Source of the DNA: Otis tarda | Lineage: Eukaryota > Chordata > Aves > Otidiformes > Otididae | Length of the DNA: 64,000 nucleotides | NCBI GenBank assembly: GCA_026413225.1 | Contig: CM048557.1 | Span: forward strand, 56,968,987-57,032,986 | Reading direction: 5' to 3' | In this document: in pieces, positions 23,989 to 35,700 of the stretch | How positions within the stretch are numbered: position 1 is the stretch's first letter | Layout of the letters: each line of letters starts with the position of its first letter | The notes under the pieces: model-generated | Databases searched by the model: none | The model's input: only the letters and a program-made list of their open reading frames with translations | Told to the model about the DNA's origin: nothing | Position numbers and translations under genes: made by a program

Positions 23989-26900
23989 ATACTTATATCC
24001 CAAGAACAAAATGCCCTGTGTGCCACAGCTTTATCCACATTGCCACTACATTATAAAGTGGTTTTAGGAACAGTTTAGAAATACAAATTATTCAGAAAGT
24101 TTTTATTATGCTGTATCTACAAATTTGATGATAATATTGTAGAATTTTTAAACATGTTTCTAGTCACAGGTGAAATAGAAGCTCTGAGAGACACAGGGGC
24201 TTTGGAAAGTGAATAGGTGAATCATGTCCGTAGAGAACAGAGGCATACTGCCAAGCATACTGCCTTTGGGAATGCTGAGGGAACAGCAGTCAGCAGCATT
24301 CTCAGACAAGACCATACTCTCCACGGTACCAGAATGCTAAAAGTGAAACGAAATCAAGGAGAAAAAAAAAAGAAAAAAAGGAAATAAAATTCTGTGTGGC
24401 AAATAACTACATAGTGCAATGAAATTTCTATTTGCTGGTTACAAAGCTAAAACTTTTTATTACAGTGCAACTGGGAGCTCTGTATTTAACTCTTTCAGAT
24501 GGTAAGTGCTGTTCACATCATTTAAAATATAAATGTCACTACCTAACGTAAAGGCTTGCTGTAAATCAAACCTGCGCTGTATAAAACCTGTTATTTGTGT
24601 CCTAACGGGTCAAACAGAAGAGATGCCCTCTCTAAAAGAGCTGGATACCAGATTCCCCTTTCATTGATCGAGGTTTCAACTCTAGGTGCTTGAGTTTATG
24701 ACAAAAGAGTTCACAACACTGCTGGCAGGAAGTCGATAGTTTGATAGATACCCTTTGCAGTTGGTCCTGTCTCTAGCACTTTAACCACGCTTTCACTCTG
24801 ACAGTTATTACTGCTGCAATAAATTCTTCAGTAAAACAAATAGGCTCTCTGAAAATGTATTATCCCAGCCACACTATTTTACTTAATATAACTGCAAGTC
24901 TTAAACAGGTAACTACCGTAGTAAATAGGCCAATATATTTAGAAAGAATCATGTGCATGTATGTGCACTTACAGTAAGTTACCTAAAGTTCCCTTCAGAT
25001 CTGGTTGCACAGTATTTATTACACCTTCAGGTTATACTTTTAAAATTCACAAAATAACTGACACTAGCAAAGGCTTTAAAAATCTATTTTATATAATGCC
25101 ATAAGAATTCTCCCACAGTTTTCAAAATTGCCTAGATGAGTTTGCAACCTAAATCCTTACAGTGACTCCTAGACCGTTTGGTGCTGTTGAAAAACTGTAC
25201 CCATTTTACTCATACTTGAACTTAACTGCTGCTTACCTTCCAAGAAATCTCAGTGCTATTGCCATTTTCTTACAGGATGCTTAATAATGATTAGCAACAG
25301 GTTCTGACTTGATTGGACAGGGAAAGTGATGGTGTCCAGAAGACCTCATTGAGGTCCATAAAAAAGCAGAAATTCACCCACTCTCCCTGTCCTCTAGGCC
25401 ATCTCTTCTAGGAGTGTTAGTCCCAAAGGAAATTTCTATAGATTTTGAATTCTGAGTTCTCTTCAGTTGTATTGCATGGCTTAATCAAAATTGTTTCTAA
25501 GTAAATCTGCAGATATATGGGCATTGTCGTCGATAATAATAATCAAAATGAGAAAAGAGTTTTCTTTGTTGTGTTACTGGTATTTTTCTATGTCGTCGAG
25601 TTTCACTTGTTTTCATGTGCATTCATTAGACATTTTCATTCTACATAAGGACTAGATTAATATTAAAGCTAATTTATTAGCAGCTATCTGAATTCTCTCC
25701 ACTTACCCCGCTTTCAGAGAGAAACTGTCTACATACAGAACCCTTCAGCGCTCCTTCCTACACCCAGAGACTTTGTGTCACTTAGGGGAGATGTCTTGAG
25801 ACATCTATCCTTCAAGATTAAATGCATCCCTTCTGAGTGGCAGTTGCCACAATTGAAGTAAGCATTTACTGCTAGTGCTCAGCCATGCAGCTAACTGCTC
25901 TGTATCTGGCTGTGGCCTCTCGAGGTGTAGGACATTCATGGGGGAACACTGGTAATTTTGTTTTACCCTGCAGGCATGCAGTTTCTGGCTACATTGTGAG
26001 GAAATATCGTTGAGTCCATGCTGAGATTGCTGTGCCTGCTGCTCAGAGCTCTCATGAAAGGAACTAAGAGGATAAGAGCTCTCTTGACCTTTAAAGTCCA
26101 CTTATTTGGGGTGATGGATCTCCCAGACATTTGGAAAAAAAAAAACCCAAGCCCATTAGAAAACAAGTGAGAATAGTCTGAAAAGAGTGATCAAAATTCC
26201 AGCTATTAGGACAAAGATAAAATCGGTGGTTTAGCAAAAGTAGAAGTGGGTTGACAAATAAAGTTCATTTCCACAACTTTATCAATAAAGACTCTTAAGG
26301 GTCTCCTATTTCTTCCCATTCTATCCCTGACACAACGAAAAGTTGTATTCTTTTAATTTCTTTGATCCCCATCCTGTTTTTTCGAAACTAACCTATCTCC
26401 CTTCTTATCAGGGATCAAATCAGCCAAAACATCGGCTTGTGTAGCAACTTAAACGACGCAGAAAAATCAGATTCAGGCAAGCTTAGGAATAACTTCTAGG
26501 ACAATCTTTATGACCAGAAATCAAATCAAAATATTATCAGGGGAAAAATAATTAACAAAACTGCCAATGTCCAGGGTTCAATCTGGTAATCAGATCCAGG
26601 TTGGCTAGATGTTTTCCTAAAACCAAGGTTAATTTCTCAAATACTATCTCCCTCTGCCTCACAGATACTTTTTTTGTCATTCCTCCACACACCACATCTG
26701 CTCAAGGAGAAGCAAGATCCACCTCCCATGCCGTTAACTCCTTATTCACCAAAGCAGAAGAATGTCTTCAGCCAGTTACCATTTTACTACACACCAGCAA
26801 AAATGTGAATATACTGTCTGAGTTACTGAGGTGTTTACCAGTTTAACCACTTCTGCATCTATGCCCTAACTCAAACCCTGAATTTGTTTGTGGAAGGTTG

Positions 26901-28620
26901 TGAAGGAGCTGCGACTATTAGAAGTTCTACAAGAATATGACACAACGTTGCTTGAATGTCTTGTTGCTTTTGACAGTGATCCACAGTGAGGAACAAAGTA
27001 ATATGGCCCTTTTAATATATTGATCAAACAGAAGAAAATAACAGCTGCTACAGTGGCATGGAAAGGTTTGCAACAGTAATCTATTTCATTTTTCTAACAG
27101 AAGCATTTTCAGTTACTGTCTTTCACAATTGGAAGTCCATTTAGATTTAACAAGGCAGGATTCAACTCTTTCAGTCTTGGCATGGGATAGATATGGGCCT
27201 GAACAGAACCATAAAATACTTTGCCTCCTTTTATGTTTACATTAATAATGCTATTGTTTCTGATAGCCCATAATGCTTACACTGCCATCTATGCCCTAGA
27301 CAGAAGAGATGGAAGGCACAGTAGAAACCCCTGTTAAAATAATAAACAGATTGAGGCAGGGGTAACAAAGCACGAAGAGAATAATCATGCTGGGTAGGAC
27401 CAATGACCTATCAGGCAGTACATTCCATAGAGGTGCTGACCATTCCAGTGGGCACAAGTCTTCAAAACATCAAGGGCCTCCTCCCACATCTCCAGCTCTG
27501 AATTAATCCAAAGGGAGACAGAATGACACATAGCAGAACCTTATAAAAAATATACAGATTGAGAAATTATAGAGTCCACCAGAGGATAAGAAATTAAAGA
27601 TGGCACTAAACTAGGAACAAGGATCCTCCTTAGTAAAGCACAAGTGCAAGATATATAGTAGGGGCTGGGCCTCCTCCAGCACTGGTAAAGCTCAAATCTA
27701 TGTCAGAATCAGAGGAAGACTGAGACAATCCCCATTGCTTTCAGGACAGCATTTGTGAAGAATAAGTACCTGTGCAGCCTGTGATGCTGTCCTCTGATGT
27801 GAAAAAGGAAATCTAGAATAACATCAGAAATATCTGTTCTATGGCAAGAGAAGGAATGTGACTTTATCTGTAACAAAAGGGAAAGGGTATCTGAATGACT
27901 CCACAACCTCAACTTGAAAAAAAAATATATAATTTTTAAAAGTCTGTTCATTACAAGATGGCTAAGGAAGATGAAGAGTAGGGCAAACAAGCATACATGA
28001 TACTTTCAGCTAATACTTTTCCAGACACGAACTGTTTTCAATATGGAGATTTCCAGAGCTGGATGTGGTTTCTACATATTTAGCAATCTTCAAAAGATGT
28101 CTCTACCATAAACTTGTGCAGTCTCTCTTGAACCCATCTCAATTTCTACCATTCAGGAAAAGAAACAGGGAACAAAGGACAATTGCTTATGTGCCTAAGA
28201 CTGGGACAGAGGTGATGTGGGTTTGGCTTCAGATTCTTCTTTTGCTTTATCTGTAGTTTTGACACTGAGATCCAAATTCATCTCACCTATATAAGGACTG
28301 CAGTAACCCTACGCATGATGGACATTGAAAAGTACTGTCAAAACTGATTTGTACCTTGGATAAAATTAATACAGGCCACACAACTCTTAGAAGAACTCCC
28401 AGATGTTCTCTCCCATCTCTTTACACTTAAGACTACCTATCAGACAGACATCTACAAAGGACACAAATATTTCTTTCCTTTGTCCTCCATGCTGAAATCA
28501 CTGTGCCAGCATGCTGTGGCAAGCTGTGATACAGGGGATTCAGAAAAAGTGACTGAGAAAGCAGAAAACCTCAGAAGAACTCTAGATAAAGGCAAAAGGC
28601 TAACTTCCCAGCCCAGGTGA
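23989..28620. other. Non-coding DNA with a weak repeat relic
   Basis: No gene recognised. At about 27384-27425 the words ATCATGCTGGGTAGGACCAATGACC resemble a decayed amniote repeat phrase ('catactgggtcagaccaaaggtcc'). A related fragment is near 54349-54370. Near 25526 and 25592 the CpG-containing word TGTCGTCGA occurs twice, 66 bp apart. Open frames are short and unrecognised. Confidence 0.5.
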
Positions 28621-28625
28621 ACAGC
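28621..28625. repeat. Target-site duplication, left copy (ACAGC)
   Basis: ACAGC directly precedes the TGTCCTGG start of the LTR and is repeated exactly after its CA end at 29744-29748. Five-base duplications are typical of ERVL-like (class III) elements. Confidence 0.7.
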
Positions 28626-28753
28626 TGTCCTGGTTTTATTTAGTGAGGGAGGCTACAGTGGCAGTTTCTGTAAGAAGCTGTTAGAAATTGGTTCCCCTTT
28701 GTCTGTTGGACTCAGCTGGGCCTAGGGCAGACCTGCTGCTGGCCAGGACTGAG

Positions 28754-28805
28754 CCAATTGGTAGCAGAATGTTCCCTGATAACACCTATGCAATAATGTA
28801 TTTAA
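28754..28805 (+). promoter_or_regulatory. Relic LTR promoter (CCAAT and TATTTAA boxes)
   Basis: CCAAT at 28754-28758 and TATTTAA at 28799-28805 have the spacing expected of a polymerase II core promoter in an LTR U3 region. A run of A follows at about 28826-28840. Whether it still drives transcription cannot be seen from sequence. Confidence 0.4.
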
Positions 28806-29190
28806 GAAGGTGAAAAACAGGAAGAAAAAAAAAAAAAAGAAGGTGTAAAGAAGATGAAGCAGGTGATAGAGAGGGGGAAGTGCAAGCCTTGTGGGCCTTG
28901 CAGGCCTCACCCTCTGGCCTCCTGTCGGGCAGCCATCTGGGCCCAACTTGGCCCGGCCGGGCTGCAAGAAGTGGAGAGGAGATGAGATGTGAAGAGAACC
29001 TGAGAGGCGTCTGCCTGCCAGTTGTGAAGAATTTCTTGTGAGAGGAATGGCTGCAGACGCCAAGGTCAGTGAAGAAGGAGGGGGAGGAGTAATGTGGCTC
29101 CTGGCCAAGATTCCCCTGCAGCCCGTGGTGCAGCCCATGGTGAGGCAGGCTGTCCCTCTGCGGCCCATGGAGGGCCATGGAGGGGCAGAG

Positions 29191-29380
29191 ATCCACCTGC
29201 AGCCCGTGGAGGACCCATGCCAGGGCAGGTGGATCACTGAAGGAGGCTGTGGCCCACGGAGGGCCCATGCTGGGACAGCTGGTTTTTGAGGGACTGCACG
29301 CCATGGAAAAAGGACCCACGCCTGAGCAGTTTCATGAAGGACTGCAGCCCGCGGGAGGGACCCCATGCTGGAGCAGAGAA
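29191..29380 (+). repeat. Four imperfect ~50-bp tandem repeats inside the LTR
   Basis: Cores of the type ACCCATGCYRGGRCAG recur near 29211, 29261, 29311 and 29361, an almost constant 50-bp step, with intervening GAAGGACTGCAGCCC-like phrases. Such arrays are known in the LTRs of this avian family, where copy number varies between members. They explain the GC-rich, stop-poor character that produces the long spurious frames on both strands. Confidence 0.6.
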
Positions 29381-29743
29381 GGAATGTGAGGAGTTCTTCT
29401 CCCGAGGAGGAAGAAGCAGCATAAAGAGACAAATGATGAACTGACCATAACTCCCACTCCCTTTTCCCCACTGTGCCGCTCGGGGAGGGGAAGGTGGTGG
29501 AGATAATGTTAAGCCCAGGAAGAGGGAAGGGTGAGGGGAAGTTATTCTGTTCTTTTTCTCATTATCCTGCTTTGGTTTAAATAATGAACAAATAGTTTTC
29601 CCCAAGTCGAGTCTGTTTTCCCCGTAATGGTAATTTTAAGGATTTCTCCCTGTCCTTATCTCAAATCTCGAGCCTTTTTTTCTTATATTATTTCTCCCTA
29701 TTCCCTTGGAGGGTGGGGGAAGTAAGAGAGAAAGACTACAACA

Positions 29744-29748
29744 ACAGC
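29744..29748. repeat. Target-site duplication, right copy (ACAGC)
   Basis: Exact match to 28621-28625 on the other side of the LTR. It fixes the insertion boundary and shows no deletion at either end. Confidence 0.7.
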
Positions 29749-32700
29749 AATGATACAGTCCTCAGGGCTGAGGACAGATCGTATTATGGCAGTCCCAGAC
29801 ACATCTCAGTCCCCTGCCGGTACACCGATATGCTCTCCCACGCTTCTCTCTCCAGGGAAGAAGGTAATTCATAGTGCCCTCGACCACACTGGACAGCGTG
29901 GGTAGCTGGAATTTAAACTCAAGAGATGCAGCAGTGAGACTGTGTGCTTTACTTCTCTGTCAGTAAAAACGGAACAGTAAGTCTTCAGTAACAATACCAC
30001 TGTTTAGTTTGTGTATTTAGATGTATGATCTGCCAAGACTTAAACATAGCTTTAGTTTTACATGCTGATACAAAGTTCCTTGGAAGGGTAGGAAAAAGCA
30101 TGAGTAGTCTTATGTAACCAATTAATTGAATGGAAGATCTGCACCTTAGACTATCAGCCCCTTTGGACCAAGTCCATCATTTGTTTTTAGGTATGCATTT
30201 TACATGAAACAATGGATTCCTACTATCAGTTGGGATTGCTAAAATAATTCAGAAAGAAGATACCACATCCAAGAGACTGGTAGCTGCAAAGTAATAGTGC
30301 TAGAAATTCAGTCAAATAATATGAATGGATGCATTTTTCATACAATGGCCATGGTTTCCTTAACTATCCAAAAAAAACCCACTTCATAACACAGAGCAAT
30401 ACTTGGAATTGCCCATCTTTTCATAATAATTTCTTTGCTTAGTTTATGAACTTGAAGCTGCTTCTCATGTATTCATTCTTGAGAACTTCATATGTAGATT
30501 TAGTATTTTTCCTCATTCAATTCTGTTTATTCATACATGCAGAGTCAAGTTGGAAGAAATGAAGAGAACAATTACGGAACAGATTTTCCTCCATCACTAA
30601 TTTTTTCTCTTGTTGTATTCTTTGTCTTGTCCTTCTTGCAGAAGGCCCATGCTCTCTTTCATACACTTGGCCAGCCTTGCCAGAAGGAGACAAACTTCGC
30701 TGTTCACATCAAACATCAGCTTATTGATTTTTCTTCTGTTTCTATGGAAATTTCTAAATTCATTTACTTTGCTGCAGAAAACCGGACCTTGGCTCTTTCC
30801 TTAGCCACACTGGACACATTTGCTGACATGTCGTTTCAATTAGACTACCCTAGAGCTGCACAGAAACAGGAAACCACTCGCAACCTCAAACCAATCCAGA
30901 CACCGGAAACCAGGGGTAGACAGAAGTGAGCTGCAGCTTCATTAACAACAGTCAGAGCAGCAAAAAGCAGTACTTGCAGAAGGATAACAGATCTTCTGTT
31001 GATATATGCTGTACTGAAAGGCATTAGTTAAACCCATCAGTTATCCTTCCCACTTTGCTGTCTCAGAGCCATTTCAACTCACGCAGGTAGCACTAGCTGT
31101 CAGTGAGCTAAGAGTAAGTCTTCAATGAACTCACATACAGTAACAACCTTACTGCAATGAAAGGACAGGCAAACCTCTTCAGGTCCTCCTGGCAGTGTAG
31201 CCAGGACGTTAGGGAGCTCAGTGTGGAAAATCATATCCTGCCACTGAGGAATATACAGCTGTGGCTAGGCAGCTCTCTAGTAAAATAGAATGTCTTGTAC
31301 TGAAATTAGCCTAAAAGTAGCAGGAGCGCTATATTACATTTTGTCCTGGTATGTCGATATACTCTGAGAGAAGAACAGAAATACTGGAGGGGAAATCTTT
31401 ATCATTCTCACATAATCATCTTTAGTGGGCTCTTCAATCCAGAAACTAAATAAACTAGTAACATTTCAAGCAACTTTATTTTTCAAAATAGTCAACTTTC
31501 AACCTAAGAAACCACCTCACTGAAAATTTTGCCAAAACTCACTACACTGCTAATTCTCTGCTGAGCCAGCATTCTTAGGGGGAAAAAAAATATATATATA
31601 TATACACACATGTATGTAAATAAATTCTAGCTAGTGTTTCTGGCGGACTACAGAACTAGCATGATTGTGTTGCAACCTTAAAAAAACAGATGTCAGCTGT
31701 GATACCACAGTATCAGAGCACGGGAGCCAAGTTTTTAAGCATCGCTTAAGAAAAGCAAAAGCTATAATGGGAGTAATGTCATCATTGACAACATCCTTCC
31801 ACTTGACAGTCTTCACACCCACTGCAATTGAGTGTAATCTATCCAGATATCAGGAGTGGCACGGCGCAGCTAGCCCCTGTCTCTGGCTTTGGACTTTAGA
31901 AGTCTGGTCCCTGATTGTCTTCCTAGCTATGCTGCTCTGAAAGACAAAAACCAGCTATTCTCTTACTCACAAACATTCAGTTAAACGACAAACACTTTTC
32001 CTACTCATAAAGTAATGAATGCTGTTCTTTGCTTGCTGATAGGTGCTCTTTAGTAATATAACACAACCCTGATACCCAAAGCAGAGAAGGGCGGAGGAAT
32101 ATCCTCTTCTTGACTCATCAGTTCTGTGATATACCCTATGCAAGACACCCCAAAAAGCACCCGTATCTCCCAGAAGCCTCCACCATTCTGCAACAAAGAT
32201 TTCTCTGTCATTAGCAGCTATGGGGAGCTTTAGCTGCACAGTAGGACCTGGATCCAGGCCTAATCACACAGTTTGGATCAAGATCCAATAGGTATTAGAG
32301 ATTAGAGGCCATTCACAAGGACCACATTTTTTCTGAGATATGTAGTCAGACTGGCATCTAGTGGGATTTTGAAATGTGCCTAGGAGCCTAACTGGATTTC
32401 TGAAACCCCCCCTTCAGCACCGATCAACAGGTTTTGGTGACTAGAAAACTTCCAGGCTGGCACGTGGTTTTGATTTGCAGTCAATCTTCTGCTAGCAGAG
32501 TAATTCAGATCTAAAGATTCTGTTCTTGTTTCTCTCTCGACTTGACTTGTTTGGTTTTTTTTTATTTGGAAAAAAAAAAAAAGGCTGTTTTGCTCTTGGA
32601 CAGAGCTAGGAGTGGCAGCTGAATGTGGTAAACAGGAGACAAATGCATCAGCTAACAGGGTTTTTTTTTAGAAACTTCAAGTATCACTTGAGAGAAGATT

Positions 32701-35700
32701 TGGCACGACATGTTTTTATACAAGTACCACGTGTTGGATAGTTTGGTGTGAATATGTTCTCAGCAGTCATAGAGAGTGACAATACATGCTTTACCTCTCA
32801 TTTCACTGGGAAAGTAGCCCCTCAGATGACACAACAGCACTGATGTTGTTGATCGTCTGACACCAGAGTGATAATTTCCAGAAAGACTTTTATTGAGCTG
32901 ACCTGTGTCAGAGAATGACATTAAAGCCTATTGGTTGTCACTGTTTCAGTGAACAGGCTTAGCCTGCAGGTGTGTCAGGTTTATTGAGTTTAGATAAAAA
33001 TATTGAGTATTTTGATGATTGTTCGTTTTCACATGCAAATCAAACAGGAAAGAGGAAACATGGTCTTAACTAGAAGCGCAGTTAGAGAAGAACATGGATG
33101 GTAGGTACATACACAGATAGCATCCATTTGCAGATCACATATTTCTTTTAAGCCCTTTATTCAATTAAACATCCTTCAATTGCCAAGAGTCAGTCATGAT
33201 GAGATTTTTATGTTCAGAAATAAAAGCAGGTAAATAATTCTCTTTTCATTTTATTTTTATTCATAACATTTTAAGTTGCTTTTGAATAGGAAAAAAGTTT
33301 GTCCAATGGCATATTTTTTTTAAGTATCAGTTTGTGTTTGCATCTCTTGATGTGGGATGTTATATTAAATTATTCATTTTTACAGAATGGAAATTAATTA
33401 TTGTGTATGAAATCCCAAACACATATGGTCACAGTGCTGGTTAGATCTGCCTCCTGCTATGCTTTAGAGATTCAAATTTGGAGGTAGCATGTTATTTTCC
33501 ATGCCAAGACCACCTATGGTTTTCAAGATATAAGTATCTGAAAATTAGCATTTTCACACTGAGCACTTGTTCCAGCTTTAGTATACATTGATGACTACCA
33601 TCTTGTAACTACATGTACTGGAAAGGATTTTAGCAATCTATAAGTGTAATTTAACTTCGTTTGAAATTCTCTGACTGACTGCATTTTCTACATCTACCTT
33701 TAGCACTATGTAACATCAATCTCTTCTTTTGAATCCTTCAGAATGTCTCTTGACTGATAGCAGTGATTGGCATTAATTAATTTCAAGGGTCAGTTGTGAA
33801 TGATTGGTTTGTCATGGTCAAGGACTGAATTATATACGATCAGGAGAGCGTGCTGAAATGGTCAGTCATTCAGTGAAAATCAAAGAACATAAGTTCAGAT
33901 GGAAAAGAATTCATAGCTCTGTTTATGAATGCAGCCAAGCCACTTTACATCTGAAATTAAGGGTTTTCAGCCATGAATCTACACTTAAGGAAATAGCCCA
34001 GGCTCTAACTGTATTTTTTCCTGTAGAATGTATAAAGAAAAAAAAAAATCTATTTCTTTCTGCAAATGTCAAGGAAAGTGCTACTCAAAAGATTCAGAAA
34101 ATCTATTATTTATTATCTACTTATAAAAGAAAATCAGATTAATTCATGTTGTTGTATAACAAATTTCTATTTCTTAACTCTTCATTAATACATCTACATT
34201 ATATGCTATCACAAATTTAGGAAACAGATTCCAGACTAGTAACAAAAGATAGTGGTCACTGTTGTGTTGGATTTTTTTACGCTCACCATTATATTGATTC
34301 AACTTCATATTCTGTTTTTTTTCCCCTGCAGTGTGTAACTAAAAGGGAAGCAAAAAGAAAATAATATGCTGAAGGAAACAATATGTTTTTTTCCAAGAAA
34401 GGAGTAACTCATTATTTTTTCTTAACTTACATGTTGTTAAAGATTAACACTGAAAGTATTCTAATCAAACATATCAATGAATGATCATTGCATGCAGCTT
34501 TTATAATAGTATAGTAAATATCTAAATTCATAAGTCAGCACCTAAGGGAACATATGGAGTAGCCATATTGGGGAATAGCTTTGTAGATAAGTATTTAGAA
34601 ACCTGCTAGATATTGATGGCCAAAATGGTAACCCAATTTACTCACCCTAACATCTGAATTGGTGGTGGTGCAGGCTAACAAGTATTCAGTAACAACATAA
34701 ATATTTTTTTTTAAATACATTTATGTATTTTTCTTATTTAATGTATTTTATGAGGTTTCCAGACATATGAAGATACAGCATTTATCAATTTATACAAACA
34801 CTTGATTCACCATCAGAGAATATCCAACATTTAGCGCAATACATTTTAACGCATAGCAATTATACATGGACTATGCCCAAGACGAGAAATCAAATTAGGT
34901 GTATTTTCATTCTCTGCAACTCTTTTACATTCAAAATTGGAATCATATTTCTAAGAAAACTGAAGGCCAAGACACTGCAGAGAGACTTGATATCCCAGTC
35001 AGTTGCAAGAGTACATGCTTTGCTCTTTTTCTATCATAAACATGAAGGAAATCAGGCTATACACAATAGGATAAAAAAAATTATTTTATAGGATGAAACT
35101 AAACCTTTGGGCAGACAATAAGATACTGATGGGCTAGAACAAACTTTGGGCTAGACATCTTAGCTAAACATTTCAGGACTTTCAGAGCAGTAGTCATTGA
35201 TGGCATGTCCCAGGATCCAAGGCTCCTCAGTCCTGCCATTGCAGGTCCAAGGAATCTATTACAGTAGCAGCAAGGGCTGCAGTGCCAGGAGCTGGGGAAC
35301 TTGCCCGTGTAGAGTCTGCACATCAGAAAGTAGCATCACTTCTGCCTCCTCTGTAATCAACAGAAGTAACTTATCAGGTAAATGTGCTCCAGAACCATCA
35401 AGAAAAAGCACCCCAGAGAAACAAATCCTAAATATAAATCGAGAAATCTTGTCTCTAGTAAAGCCATCTTCAAAATTTTGTTTGACTTCAAGAGGGATTG
35501 GGGCCAGGACTTTTTAAGAATTTTTTCATGATCATTCTAGATGTGACTATGGATCCACTGAGAGAGTGATTTTTCACAGTCCATTACCAATACCAAACTC
35601 ATCACTATCAGTTCTGTTTTTATTCAAGACTTATGTTATCAGTGCTTTCTTTTCAGTCACAGATGACAAATTCAAGAGGACTCTAACATAGAAATCTCAC

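Larger units (their letters stand above)
28626..29743 (+). mobile_element. Solo LTR of an avian endogenous retrovirus (ERVL-like)
   Basis: The 1,118-bp element begins TGTCCTGG and ends ACAACA, giving the TG...CA ends of a retroviral LTR, and is flanked by the exact 5-bp duplication ACAGC. Inside are a CCAAT box (28754-28758) and a TATTTAA box (28799-28805), about 45 bp apart, marking the U3 promoter. Then come four imperfect repeats of about 50 bp built on a CCCATGCTGGAGCAG-like core (starts near 29211, 29261, 29311, 29361), and a 3' portion with GAGTCTGTTTTCCCCGTAAT and CTCCCTGTCCTTATCTC words that I recall from a widespread neoavian LTR family. An AATAAT at about 29580 may be a decayed polyadenylation signal. 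No gag, pol or env sequence adjoins it, so this is a solo LTR left by recombination between two LTRs. Long minus-strand open frames across it are artefacts of GC richness. Confidence 0.85.

Noticed and set aside
28722-29471. 249-residue open frame on the minus strand, the longest in the window
   Set aside because: It lies wholly inside the solo LTR, antisense to it, and is open because the internal repeats are GC-rich. The translation (Pro, Ser and Trp-rich) has no retroviral or host motif.
30537-30929. 130-residue frame with a hydrophobic N-terminal stretch
   Set aside because: No known domain, AT-rich context, and no promoter or polyadenylation signal close by. An overlapping frame is also open.
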